From: Bacillota bacterium
Lineage (GTDB): Bacteria > Bacillota > Clostridia > Christensenellales > CAG-138
Direction of reading: 5' to 3'
DNA: 63,839 bases
NCBI GenBank assembly: GCA_023399275.1
Contig: JAEWQH010000052.1
Location: 1 to 63,839 of the forward strand
The notes beneath the pieces were generated by a model. It was not told the origin of the DNA, made no database searches, and saw only the letters and a program-made list of their open reading frames with translations. This document shows, piece by piece, positions 8,901-17,917 of the stretch. Position 1 is the first letter of the stretch. Each line of letters begins with the position of its first letter. Position numbers and translations under genes: made by a program.

Positions 8901-9989
8901 TTATGATAGCGTTTTATCCGCCGGAGCCTGTGTGAGAAAATCACGGATGCCCGCGTCCTCCAGCAGCTTCCGCTCGCCGAAGCGGTCTCCGAAGCGCTCG
9001 CTACCGACAAAGCGGTAGCCGTAGCGGTCCAGCACCGGCGAATAGGTCACCACCTCGAGCGTGTCCGCCGGCGGATCAAAGCGCAGCAGCCGCAGGATGC
9101 CTACGCCGTTTTCCGCGTCCTCCTGCACGTTCATCAGCATCTGGTGGACGATCCGGTCGGGTGCGCCATCCGCGTCGTCATCCAGTGTCTCCGGCCAGTA
9201 AGCCGTGCCGCGCTCATGGCCGCAGAGCACCAGACGGACATTGGGAGATTGCTTTACTACGCGCTCGACCAACCGCCTGCCGACGGAGGTATACCCGCCG
9301 AGGCTCAGATAGGAGTGCAGGCAGAGGATCGCATAGTGATCGGCATACTGCCGGCAGATCTCGTTGATCCAGTCCGCGGCGTCCACCTCGAAGCCATAGG
9401 AGAGCGAAAACACGATGACCGGAACGCCGCCGGCGGTAAACGTCATGTAGTATACATACCCGTTCCCGTTAAACGCGTTGGCCGGCAGATAGTCCGTATC
9501 CGGCCGGTAGTCGAGATACGGCGTGCCGGGGTCGTAGTCCGGCAGCTGGTCGTGGTTCCCTGCAACGGTCAGGATATGCATCCCCTCCGGCAGTCGGGCA
9601 AAGGCAGCCACGCTGTTTTGCCACTCATACGCGCGAAACGCATTGTAGACGATATCCCCCGTGTGCACGGCCAGCACCGTGTTATACTCCCGCTGCGTAT
9701 CGCTGATCCACTGCGTCATGGTGCCAAACACGCCGTTGTCCGCCGCAGTATAGGCCTGCGTGTCGCCCATCCATGCGATAGAAAACGGCTCTGCTACCGG
9801 GGTCGCCTCCGGAGTCAGCATCGGGGTCAGCGTCGGTTTCGGTGTCGGCGCCGGCTGCCGCGCGGTCTGCGGCGCGGGCTCCGTTTGCACAGGCAAAGCG
9901 GACGCGGCGCTCCGCCGCGCGCAGCCAACCGGCAGCGCCGCCATCGCGGCTGCGGCACAGAGTGCAAGTAAACGTTTGATCATACGCAT
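8901..9989 (-). CDS. Metallophosphoesterase lipoprotein (calcineurin-like)
   Basis: Predicted secreted phosphoesterase of 362 residues. A signal peptide ends in a lipobox (ALPVGC), then comes a Pro/Thr-rich spacer (repeats of T-P) before the catalytic domain. Metal and active-site motifs appear in order: GDTQ, HTGDIV, GNHDQ, CLHSYL and GHERG, as in calcineurin-like phosphoesterases. The start is uncertain. The ATG at 9989 (MRMIKRL) gives a normal signal peptide, with GGAAGGA 15 nt upstream; an ATG at 10019 is possible. It is divergent from the alkaline phosphatase gene with a short shared upstream region, suggesting a phosphate-scavenging pair. Confidence 0.85.
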   Translation of the reverse strand: MRMIKRLLALCAAAAMAALPVGCARRSAASALPVQTEPAPQTARQPAPTPKPTLTPMLTPEATPVAEPFSIAWMGDTQAYTAADNGVFGTMTQWISDTQREYNTVLAVHTGDIVYNAFRAYEWQNSVAAFARLPEGMHILTVAGNHDQLPDYDPGTPYLDYRPDTDYLPANAFNGNGYVYYMTFTAGGVPVIVFSLSYGFEVDAADWINEICRQYADHYAILCLHSYLSLGGYTSVGRRLVERVVKQSPNVRLVLCGHERGTAYWPETLDDDADGAPDRIVHQMLMNVQEDAENGVGILRLLRFDPPADTLEVVTYSPVLDRYGYRFVGSERFGDRFGERKLLEDAGIRDFLTQAPADKTLS

Positions 9990-10089
9990 GCGGTTCAGGC
10001 GGTGTCCTTCCGTATCCATGGGCGCTGCGGCTAACGCCGCACAGGCCATATCTGCTGTTATCTTACCACCCACACGCGTCCGCGTCCAG

Positions 10090-10118
10090 TTGTATGCACG
10101 GTGAAATCGTGCTAGAAT
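10090..10118 (+). promoter_or_regulatory. Promoter of the alkaline phosphatase gene, with palindromic spacer
   Basis: TTGTAT and TAGAAT are separated by exactly 17 nt, with an extended -10 (TGC before the hexamer). The spacer itself is an inverted repeat, GCACG-N7-CGTGC (10096-10112), a plausible repressor or activator site. Only 6 nt separate the -10 from the ATG. Confidence 0.5.
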
Positions 10119-10124
10119 TACATT

Positions 10125-11555
10125 ATGGCTATCTGTATTCGGCAAAAACGAATCGCCCTTGCGCTGCTTGCACCGCTGCTGGTATTCGCCTGCCTCGGAT
10201 GCGGGCGCGAAGCAGCGCCTGCCGAAACGCCAACGCCGGAGCAGGTCGTCATCGTGATGAATACGCCCGCCCCGCAGAGCCAGCCGACGCCGCTGCCACA
10301 GCCGAAGCTGAAATATGTCTTCCTACTGATCGGAGACGGCATGGGCTATGCACAGGTGCAGGCGGCCGAGGAAGCGCTGGCCGCGGACGGCCGCGAGCCG
10401 CTCTGCTTCACCGGCTTTCCCGTGCAAGCCGCCGTCCACACCGGCAACGTCAGCGGCGAGGTGACCGATTCCGCCGCAGCCGCAACGGCGATCTCAACAG
10501 GGCAAAAGACCGTCAATAGCTATCTCGGACTGGATCAGGATAAAAACCGAATCGAAACCATTGCGGAAACGCTGCGCGACGCAGGACGGAAGGTCGGCAT
10601 TTTGACCACCGTCTCTCTGGATCACGCCACGCCCGCCGGGTTTTACGCGCATGTGGACTCCCGCCGCAGCTATGCCACGATTGCGGACGACCTCTTTGCC
10701 AGCGGGCTCGACTTCTTCGCAGGCGGCGGCTTTCATAGCACGCCGGATGCGCCGGAGTACGCCGCGGAAAACGGCTATACGCTGATCCACTCGTTTGAAG
10801 AGGCGCCCGTGGATACGGCGGGCAGGCTCATCCTCTCCTCCACGCTCATCTTTGGCGACTACGGCGTGCTGCCCGCCATAGACGGCGGCGCGCGCACGGA
10901 CTGGCTCAAGAAGGCAACGGAGCTTGCCATCTCGCGTTTGACAGGTCCGGAAGGGTTTTTTATGATGGTCGAGGGCGGCCGGATCGACTACTTCTGCCAC
11001 TACAACGACGCGGGCTCGTTTGTAGCCGAACTGCTCGACTTCGACCGGGCGGTGCAGAGCGCGCTGGCGTTCTACGAAGAGCATCCGCAGGAGACGCTCA
11101 TACTCGTCACCGCCGACCACGAAACGGGCGATGTTTCGCTGGCCGACGGGGATCGCACCGCGCTGCTGCGCCAGAGCGTCTCGGGCGATATCTGCGACGA
11201 CACGCTCGTGGCCCAGTGCCTGGCCGATAAGACGTCCTTCGACGAGGCGCTGCCGCTCTTTGCCTCGGCCTTCGGTTTGGAGAACCTGACCGGCGAGGAG
11301 ACCGCTGCGCTCAAAACCGCCTACTACAAAACCTTTTCGGGCGATACGTCCGGCGTTTACGAGGCGATCACCACGGCCTGCCTCCGGCTGGTCGAGGTGC
11401 GCTCCGGCGTCCGGTTCGGCTCCGGCGGGCACACCGGCAAAGACGTGCCGCTCTTTGCGCTCGGCGTCGGCTCCGAGTTTTTCGCCGGAACATACGAAAA
11501 CACCAATATCCACGACGCGATCCTGCAGGCGCTCGCCGCCTACCCCATCGGCTGA
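10125..11555 (+). CDS. Alkaline phosphatase, lipoprotein
   Basis: Phosphomonoesterase of the PhoA superfamily, 476 residues, predicted to be lipid-anchored outside the membrane. The signal peptide ends at a lipobox (VFACLGC), followed by a Pro-rich spacer. The metal motif GDGMG and catalytic Ser116 in VTDSAAAAT are present. So are the Asp/His ligands in SLDHATPAGFYAHV, MMVEGGRIDYFCH and TADHETGD, and the late His in GSGGHTG. The ATG at 10125 has no ribosome binding site and lies 6 nt after a -10 element, so translation may begin on a leaderless mRNA. It is divergent from a metallophosphoesterase lipoprotein. Confidence 0.92.
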   Translation: MAICIRQKRIALALLAPLLVFACLGCGREAAPAETPTPEQVVIVMNTPAPQSQPTPLPQPKLKYVFLLIGDGMGYAQVQAAEEALAADGREPLCFTGFPVQAAVHTGNVSGEVTDSAAAATAISTGQKTVNSYLGLDQDKNRIETIAETLRDAGRKVGILTTVSLDHATPAGFYAHVDSRRSYATIADDLFASGLDFFAGGGFHSTPDAPEYAAENGYTLIHSFEEAPVDTAGRLILSSTLIFGDYGVLPAIDGGARTDWLKKATELAISRLTGPEGFFMMVEGGRIDYFCHYNDAGSFVAELLDFDRAVQSALAFYEEHPQETLILVTADHETGDVSLADGDRTALLRQSVSGDICDDTLVAQCLADKTSFDEALPLFASAFGLENLTGEETAALKTAYYKTFSGDTSGVYEAITTACLRLVEVRSGVRFGSGGHTGKDVPLFALGVGSEFFAGTYENTNIHDAILQALAAYPIG

Positions 11556-11618
11556 ACGGCAGCGGCGCTTGCGCGCGTCTCATTTGGCAAACAATCCAGC
11601 ACGGAAAGGACAATCTAC

Positions 11619-13235
11619 ATGAAAATCACCTTTATCGGCGCGGTTCACGAGGTGACCGGCAGCTGCACCTATCTGGAGATCTGCGGCAAGCGGATCCTCG
11701 TGGACTACGGCATGGAGCAGGGGAAAAACTTCTATCAAAACGCGCCCCTGCCGGCCCTGCCGGGCGAGATCGACGCTGTGCTGCTCACGCACGCGCATAT
11801 CGACCACTCGGGCCTGCTCCCCCTTCTGTACAAAAACGGATTCCGCGGGCCCGTACACGCCACAAAGCCAACCTTCAGCCTCTGCAGCATCATGCTGCGC
11901 GACAGCGCGCACATTCAGGAATTTGAAGCCGAGTGGCGCAACCGTAAAGGTGAGCGCAGCGGCGAGCCGGCATATATTCCGCTCTACACCATGGAGCACG
12001 CCGACGGCATCCTCAAGCAGTTTGTTCCGCATCATTACGACGAGAAGTTTACGCTTTTCGACGGCATCGAGGTGCGCTTTACCGACGCGGGGCACCTGCT
12101 CGGCTCCTCCTACATCGAGATCTGGATCGATGAAGACGGCGAGCGCAGGAAGTTTGTGTTCTCCGGCGACATCGGCAACGTCAACCAGCCGCTGCTGCGC
12201 GATCCGTCGCTCGTAGACGAAGCGGACTACATCATGGTGGAGTCCACCTACGGCGATCGTATCCACGACGCCCCGCCGGACTACGCGCGGGCGCTGGCCG
12301 ATGTGCTGCAGGCCACGTTTGACCGCGGCGGCAGCGTGATCGTCCCTTCCTTCGCGGTCGGGCGCACGCAGGAGCTCCTCTACTTCATCCGCCATATCAA
12401 GGACGAGGGGCTGCTGCGCGGCCACAAAGGCTTCCCCGTATTTGTGGACAGCCCGCTGGCGAGCTCCGCCACGCGCGTCTACCTCGAAAACGCGGAGTTT
12501 TGCTACGACGACGAGGCGCGCTCGTTTATCGAGCGGGGCGTCAACCCGCTCGGATTCGACGGTCTGACCATCACGCAGTCCAGCGACGAGTCGAAGGCGA
12601 TCAATACGGATACCCGCCCAAAGGTGATCCTCTCCGCCAGCGGCATGTGCGAGGCGGGTCGCATCAAGCATCATCTCAAGCATGGGCTTTGGAACGCGAA
12701 CAACACCGTCCTCTTCGTCGGCTTCCAGTCCCCGGGTACGCTCGGGCGCGCGCTGCTCGACGGGGCAAAGAAGGTAAAGCTCTTTGGCGAGAGCATCCGC
12801 GTCAACGCCGAAATCCGGCAGCTGCCCGGCATCAGCGGGCACGGCGACTCCAATATGCTCATCAAGTGGGCGACGCATTTCTCGCCCAAGCCGCGCCGCG
12901 TATTCGTCAACCACGGCGAGAGCGAGGTTTGCGACCTCTTCACCGCAAGGCTCAGGGATGAGTTTGGCCTCGACGCCACCTCCCCCTACAGCGGCTCGGT
13001 CTACGACCTGGTGAAAAACGAGTATGTCTTCGAAGCGAAGCCGGAGCCGCTCACCAAGCGCGCAAAGGAGCCTGCCGCGCAGGAGCGCACGCAGGATTCC
13101 CCCTACAAGCAGCTGCTCTCTGCGCTGGAGCGCCTCGTCGAGCTCGTTCGCCAGAGCAAGGGCCGCAGCAACCGCGAGCTGCGCAGCGTCGCCGGCCAGA
13201 TCAACGCCATCAGCGATGCGTGGGAGCGCGAGTAG
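11619..13235 (+). CDS. MBL-fold/beta-CASP nuclease-like hydrolase
   Basis: Metallo-beta-lactamase superfamily protein of 538 residues with a beta-CASP insert, the combination found in RNA-processing exo/endonucleases. The HxHxDH metal motif is THAHIDHSG. Further ligands lie in GHLLGSS and FSGDIGN, and the beta-CASP motifs are VESTYGDR, PSFAVGRTQELLY, SGMCEAGRI and GISGHGD. The last about 80 residues (after YVFEAK) form a charged helical tail outside the domain. The GGAAAGGA site is 9 nt from the ATG. The role is probably RNA turnover, but the exact substrate is unknown. Confidence 0.88.
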   Translation: MKITFIGAVHEVTGSCTYLEICGKRILVDYGMEQGKNFYQNAPLPALPGEIDAVLLTHAHIDHSGLLPLLYKNGFRGPVHATKPTFSLCSIMLRDSAHIQEFEAEWRNRKGERSGEPAYIPLYTMEHADGILKQFVPHHYDEKFTLFDGIEVRFTDAGHLLGSSYIEIWIDEDGERRKFVFSGDIGNVNQPLLRDPSLVDEADYIMVESTYGDRIHDAPPDYARALADVLQATFDRGGSVIVPSFAVGRTQELLYFIRHIKDEGLLRGHKGFPVFVDSPLASSATRVYLENAEFCYDDEARSFIERGVNPLGFDGLTITQSSDESKAINTDTRPKVILSASGMCEAGRIKHHLKHGLWNANNTVLFVGFQSPGTLGRALLDGAKKVKLFGESIRVNAEIRQLPGISGHGDSNMLIKWATHFSPKPRRVFVNHGESEVCDLFTARLRDEFGLDATSPYSGSVYDLVKNEYVFEAKPEPLTKRAKEPAAQERTQDSPYKQLLSALERLVELVRQSKGRSNRELRSVAGQINAISDAWERE

Positions 13236-13271
13236 CCTCCCGCCGCATCCCAACCAACTCCATACAAAAGA

Positions 13272-13312
13272 GCATCCCGCGGGGCCGTCCTCCGCGGGAT
13301 GCTGTTCGTTTT
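13272..13312 (+). terminator. Bidirectional terminator between MBL nuclease and ABC permease
   Basis: A perfect 11-bp stem (GCATCCCGCGG / CCGCGGGATGC) lies between two convergent genes. T-rich tracts lie on the plus side and, reading the other strand, TCTTTT on the minus side. Confidence 0.8.
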
Positions 13313-13359
13313 GCCATTGTTCCGGTGGATCAGGCAACCGGGTCACTCTCCCAGCGCGG

Positions 13360-14955
13360 TCAGTGCAGCAGCAGAAGCCGCCGTTCACCGCTGCGCATGA
13401 GAGATGCCCACATCCAGACTGTAGCGCCGACGAGGACGGCAAGCATAATCGGCGCGACCAGCGCGCTGCCGGTCAGCCCGGCGATGATCGCCGGCGCGAA
13501 GCCCGCTGCCATGCCCGCGAATACGGATACCATCGTGGCGCCGCCCTGCTTGATCGCCTCCGCCTCGCTCTGCCAGTCCAGCCGCGGCATGCGGATATTC
13601 ACCCACAGCCCCAGAACGCCAAACGCAACCGAGTAGGCAAGCGGCAGCAGATATATCCACACCGCGTCCGCCAGCCCCGGCTTGAGGCCGGCGATGACCA
13701 ACGTGCCCGTGATGACGATGCTCGGAATCGAGAGCATCAGCGTGACCTTGAGCTTTGCCAAAAGCCACTCACGCGCAGAGACGGGCATGCTTTTGATGAT
13801 CCAGAGCGATTTGCCCTCCATTGAGATCGCACTCGAAGTCGCAGCGCCGAGCGAAACCATCCACCCGAGCGCAAAGGGCACGAGCGCAACGAGCGACGGT
13901 GCCTCCGGCATCTCGAGAAACTGCAGCACCTCGTCCGCCTTGACCAGCAGCGCAACGCCTGCGACGATCATCATCGCATAGCCAAAAGCGGTGTTCACCA
14001 CATAGAGGCTGGAGCTGAAGTAGCGTACCCGCTCGCGCTTAAACAGCGCGGCCGCCTGGGTGGAGTGCGCCTGCCGCTTCATGACGAAGGTTTCGCCGCG
14101 CGGCTTGCTCTTGATGCGCGAGTTGACCGCGGTGAAATTCTTCCCCAGCCAGAAGATCAGCAAGCCCACCGAACCCGCCGTGAGGAGCAGAAGCCACAGC
14201 GCGGACAGGGCGGAGCCCTGCGAAAGCGCATCCTGAAACCACTGCGCAGGCGGATACATGCCCTCTATCATCGGGCGCAGCATCTCGGCCAGCCCGGCGA
14301 TCTGGGCCGGGTCGTCAAACGCCATGCCGCTGCGCATGGAGACCGCCATCAGCCCGAACACCAGCACCATCTGCGCGGCAACACTCACAAGGCTGTTGCG
14401 CTTCATCCGCGCGGTCAGCACCGTCAGCAGCGTGCCCAGCAGCGCGCCGACGATGGTCGGCAGCGCGGGAACGAGCAGGATCAGCACCAGATACAGCGGA
14501 TAGTACCACAGCGCGGGAGCCGCCATGATCGCGTAGATCACCCCCGCGGGCGCAAGCAGCAAAAACGCATAGACGAAGTTGTACGCGTACATGCCGAGCA
14601 CCCGGCTCGCCGCTACGGCGCGCACGTCCACCGGCCAGCTCATGACGATATCATAGTCGCCAAAGCCGAAGAGCACGCCCTTGGTCTCGAAGATCGAAAA
14701 CACCAGGATCAGCGCACTCGCCGCCAACGCCATGATGCCCAGGAGCGTCGGCAGCGCGTTAAACTGCGCAAACGCGCTAGCAAGCATATAGCTGTAGAGC
14801 ACGGAGATGTAGCCAAGCGCAAACACCATGGCCACCAGGCCGCCCAGCGCGCGCTTGCCCTGCTTTTTTTCCTCTTCGTTCTTCATGTGCAGGATCTTGT
14901 TGATCCCGAAGAGGGAGCTCAACTGGAGCTTTGCCAATATCCAAAATTCACGCAT
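13360..14955 (-). CDS. ABC exporter permease (ABC-2-like, multi-pass)
   Basis: Integral membrane protein of 531 residues with about ten to twelve hydrophobic segments and no ATPase motifs. It carries a short basic cytosolic N-terminus and a large soluble middle loop (near KNFTAVNSRIKSKPRGETF). It overlaps the ATPase gene upstream by 8 nt, so the two products almost certainly form one exporter. Bacterial exporters of this split type move lipids, antibiotics or peptides; the substrate cannot be read from the sequence. A bidirectional terminator follows. Confidence 0.85.
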   Translation of the reverse strand: MREFWILAKLQLSSLFGINKILHMKNEEEKKQGKRALGGLVAMVFALGYISVLYSYMLASAFAQFNALPTLLGIMALAASALILVFSIFETKGVLFGFGDYDIVMSWPVDVRAVAASRVLGMYAYNFVYAFLLLAPAGVIYAIMAAPALWYYPLYLVLILLVPALPTIVGALLGTLLTVLTARMKRNSLVSVAAQMVLVFGLMAVSMRSGMAFDDPAQIAGLAEMLRPMIEGMYPPAQWFQDALSQGSALSALWLLLLTAGSVGLLIFWLGKNFTAVNSRIKSKPRGETFVMKRQAHSTQAAALFKRERVRYFSSSLYVVNTAFGYAMMIVAGVALLVKADEVLQFLEMPEAPSLVALVPFALGWMVSLGAATSSAISMEGKSLWIIKSMPVSAREWLLAKLKVTLMLSIPSIVITGTLVIAGLKPGLADAVWIYLLPLAYSVAFGVLGLWVNIRMPRLDWQSEAEAIKQGGATMVSVFAGMAAGFAPAIIAGLTGSALVAPIMLAVLVGATVWMWASLMRSGERRLLLLH

Positions 14956-15661
14956 GGTCGGTCAACTCCAAAAACAGGGTCTCGAGCGATTCGTCGCCCT
15001 TGACCTGATCCATGTCCCCCGCGGCGATCAGTCTGCCGTCCTTGATGATGGCGATCTTGTTGCAGAGCTTCTCCGCCACCTCGAGCACATGCGTCGAGAA
15101 GAAAATCGCGCCGCCCTCCGCGCAGATCTGCGCCATGATGCTCTTGAGCGTATGCGCCGCCTTTGGGTCGAGGCCGACGAACGGCTCGTCCAGCAGCATG
15201 AGCTTCGGGTTATGGATCAGCGCAGAGATCACCGCGATCTTCTGCTTCATGCCGTGGGAGCAGCTGCCGATGAGGTCGTTGAGCCGCGGCGTCATCTCAA
15301 ACGCGTCCGCATACCGCTTGATGCGCTCGTCGCGCTCCGCGGCGCTCACGCCGTAAATATCCGCGACGAAGTTGAGGTACTGGATGCCGGTCAGGTGCTC
15401 GTAGAGGTCCGGGTTATCCGGAATATACGCCATCACCCGCTTGCAGGCGATCGGCTCCTCAGCGATGCTCACGCCGTCTACGCGGATGGTGCCGCTGTCA
15501 AACGAGAGGATGCCGGCCACCGCGCGCAGCGTCGTGGTCTTGCCTGCGCCGTTGTGGCCGATGAAACCGTAGATGTCCCCCGGCATGACGGAAAGCGACA
15601 GATCGTCCACGGCTTTGACGCCGCCGCCGTAGGATTTGGTTAGGTGTTCGATGGTCAACAT
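14948..15661 (-). CDS. ABC transporter ATP-binding protein
   Basis: Cytosolic ATPase (237 residues) of the exporter encoded with the overlapping permease gene. The Walker A is GHNGAGKTT. The signature region is degenerate, with IGSCSHGMKQK in place of LSGGQ, a form common in ABC-2-type exporters. The Walker B is LMLLDEPFVGLDP and the switch His is in FFSTHVLE. The ATG follows AAGGAG with 8-nt spacing. An extended -10 (TGGTAAAAT) lies about 65 nt upstream. Confidence 0.92.
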   Translation of the reverse strand: MLTIEHLTKSYGGGVKAVDDLSLSVMPGDIYGFIGHNGAGKTTTLRAVAGILSFDSGTIRVDGVSIAEEPIACKRVMAYIPDNPDLYEHLTGIQYLNFVADIYGVSAAERDERIKRYADAFEMTPRLNDLIGSCSHGMKQKIAVISALIHNPKLMLLDEPFVGLDPKAAHTLKSIMAQICAEGGAIFFSTHVLEVAEKLCNKIAIIKDGRLIAAGDMDQVKGDESLETLFLELTDHA

Positions 15662-15832
15662 GGTTATTCTCCTTGCGTCCCCCCCCGGTCGCGCAGAAAA
15701 GCAGCCGCTTCTGGGGTATATTCACCAGTATTTTACCACATCGCCCCGGCGCGCCCGATCGATTGCGTGCTATTATGTTTAATTTCACATTTATGTTACG
15801 ATCTCGTTTTCTTGCGCGCCGGTCCGGCGCGA

Positions 15833-15861
15833 TTGACAGACCACCGCCGATTGCATAAAAT
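15833..15861 (+). promoter_or_regulatory. Near-consensus sigma-A promoter for nadE
   Basis: TTGACA and TAAAAT with a 17-nt spacer, giving an approximately 75-nt leader before the nadE ATG. The rest of the 15662-15944 gap shows no hairpin or riboswitch that I recognise. Confidence 0.75.
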
Positions 15862-15944
15862 GAGCGTAAGAAAATGCCCGCCGTCTTGCGGCGCAGTAGA
15901 TTCGAACAGAACGCATATCAATCCGAACGGAGAAGCAAACACAC

Positions 15945-17831
15945 ATGAAGGACGGCTTTGTCAAAGTCGCGGCCGGCACACCGGAGATTCAGGTTGCCGA
16001 CTGCGCGTACAACGCGGATGCGATCATCGCGCTGATCCGGCGCGCGGAGGCGGACGGGGTCAAGGTGCTGGTGCTGCCGGAGCTGACCATCGTGGGCTAT
16101 ACCTGCGGGGACCTCGTGCTTAGCACTGCGCTGACGAACGCCGCCATGCGCGCGCTCGAGCGCATCACGCGCGAAACCACGGGCAGCGATATGCTCGTGG
16201 CCGTCGGGGTTCCGATCGTGTTCGGCCACCTGCTCTACAACTGCGCGGCAATGCTGCAAAACGGGCGCGTGCTCGGCGTCATCCCCAAGACGCACCTGGG
16301 CAACTACGGTGAATTTTACGAAAAGCGCACCTATGCCGCCGCGCTGGAGACCATCGAGGAGATAGAGCTCTTCGGGCAGAAGGCGCCGTTTGGCAACCGC
16401 CTCGTGTTCTGCTGCCGCGAGATGCCGCTCTTCAACGTCGGCGTGGAGATCTGCGAAGACCTCTGGGCCGCCGTTCCGCCCTCCACCCTGCTTGCAGATT
16501 GCGGCGCAAGCATCCTGCTCAACCTCAGCGCGAGCGACGAAGCGGTCACAAAAGTGAACTATCGCCGCCTGCTCGTTCAATCCCAAAGCTCGCGCACCAA
16601 CTCCGCCTATGTCTTTTGCAGCGCGGGTACGGGCGAGAGCACCACGGACGTCGTCTTCTCCGGCCACGACATGATCTGCGAAAACGGCGTCTTCCTCGCG
16701 GAGGCGGAGCCGTTCGGCGCGGGCTACTGCGTCAGCGAGGTCGATCTGGAGTTTCTCTCGCGCGAGCGCAGGCGCTTTGCGCGAAAGCTATTCGACAACT
16801 CGGACATCGTTCGCATTCCGTTCTCGATGGATGTGACTAAGACCAAGCTCACGCGCACTTTCTGGAAAACGCCATTCATCCCGGATGCAAGCGCGAGCGC
16901 GGCCGAGCGGTTTGAGCAGGTGCTCGCCATCCAGAGCCATGGCCTGCGCCAGCGCATCCGGCACACCGGCGCAAAAAAGCTGCTCATCGGCGTCTCCGGC
17001 GGCGTGGACTCCACCCTCGCACTCATCGTGAGCAAGCAGGCGCTCGCGCTCCTGCACCGCCCGGCGGAGGACGTCGTGGCGGTGACGATGCCGTGCTTCG
17101 GCACGAGCGGGCGCACGCGCGCCAACGCCGAGAAGCTTTGCGATGCGCTCGGCATCTCCATGCGCGAGATCGACATCGGCCAGAGCGTGAAGAAGCACCT
17201 GGAGGACATCGGCCATTCCATGGATGTGCACGATGCGGCTTATGAAAACGCACAGGCGCGCGAGCGCACGCAAGTGCTGATGGACCTGGCGAATATGCAC
17301 GGGGGGCTCGTCGTCGGCACGGGCGATCTGAGCGAGCTCGCCCTCGGGTTTGCAACGTTCAACGGCGACCACATGTCCAACTACGGCGTCAACGCGGATG
17401 TGCCCAAGACGCTGATCCGCGCCATGCTGCGCTATCTCGCGCATCAACACGGCGGCGCGCTCGAGGAGGTGCTGCTCGACATCGTGGATACCCCCGTCAG
17501 CCCCGAGCTGCTGCCGACGAAAAACGGCGAGATCGCGCAGGTGACGGAGGACATCGTCGGCCCCTACGAGCTGCACGACTTCTACCTCTACCACCTGCTG
17601 CGCCGCGGCGCGGGTAAGGACAAGATCCTCCGTCTGGCAAAGTACGCATTCGACGGAGACTATGACGACGCGACCATAGGAAAATGGTATGCGCTGTTCA
17701 TCCGCCGCTTCTTTGCGCAGCAGTTCAAGCGCAACTGCATCCCGGACGGGCCGCGCATCGGCAACGTCGCCCTCTCCCCGCGCGGGGACTGGCGCATGCC
17801 CAGCGACGCGCAGCCGGACGCGTTTGCGTAA
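15945..17831 (+). CDS. nadE: Glutamine-dependent NAD+ synthetase
   Basis: Last step of NAD synthesis: amidates deamido-NAD using glutamine-derived ammonia and ATP. It is a two-domain protein of 628 residues. Residues 1-290 are a nitrilase-fold glutaminase with the Glu-Lys-Cys triad (in LPELTIVGY, PKTHLGNYGEFYEKR and VEICEDLW). From about residue 320 the synthetase domain follows, with the ATP P-loop GVSGGVDSTLAL near residue 350, and GTGDLSELALG and NYGVNADVPKT further on. A strong promoter precedes it and a bidirectional terminator follows. Monocistronic. Confidence 0.95.
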   Translation: MKDGFVKVAAGTPEIQVADCAYNADAIIALIRRAEADGVKVLVLPELTIVGYTCGDLVLSTALTNAAMRALERITRETTGSDMLVAVGVPIVFGHLLYNCAAMLQNGRVLGVIPKTHLGNYGEFYEKRTYAAALETIEEIELFGQKAPFGNRLVFCCREMPLFNVGVEICEDLWAAVPPSTLLADCGASILLNLSASDEAVTKVNYRRLLVQSQSSRTNSAYVFCSAGTGESTTDVVFSGHDMICENGVFLAEAEPFGAGYCVSEVDLEFLSRERRRFARKLFDNSDIVRIPFSMDVTKTKLTRTFWKTPFIPDASASAAERFEQVLAIQSHGLRQRIRHTGAKKLLIGVSGGVDSTLALIVSKQALALLHRPAEDVVAVTMPCFGTSGRTRANAEKLCDALGISMREIDIGQSVKKHLEDIGHSMDVHDAAYENAQARERTQVLMDLANMHGGLVVGTGDLSELALGFATFNGDHMSNYGVNADVPKTLIRAMLRYLAHQHGGALEEVLLDIVDTPVSPELLPTKNGEIAQVTEDIVGPYELHDFYLYHLLRRGAGKDKILRLAKYAFDGDYDDATIGKWYALFIRRFFAQQFKRNCIPDGPRIGNVALSPRGDWRMPSDAQPDAFA

Positions 17832-17850
17832 GCATTTGCTCCCTAAATCA

Positions 17851-17881
17851 AAAAGCCGTCCCGTGCAAACGGGCGGCTTTT
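17851..17881 (+). terminator. Bidirectional terminator between nadE and hflX
   Basis: The stem AAAGCCG-CCCGT / ACGGG-CGGCTTT with a one-base bulge has A/T tracts on both sides, placed between two convergent genes. Confidence 0.75.
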
Positions 17882-17917
17882 GCGTTGCCTTTGTATGGCG
17901 TTTTGTCTGGCGTTTTC

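Noticed and set aside
11580..13442. Minus-strand open frame opposite the MBL nuclease gene
   Set aside because: No motif. The MBL HxHxDH and beta-CASP residues are all on the plus strand.
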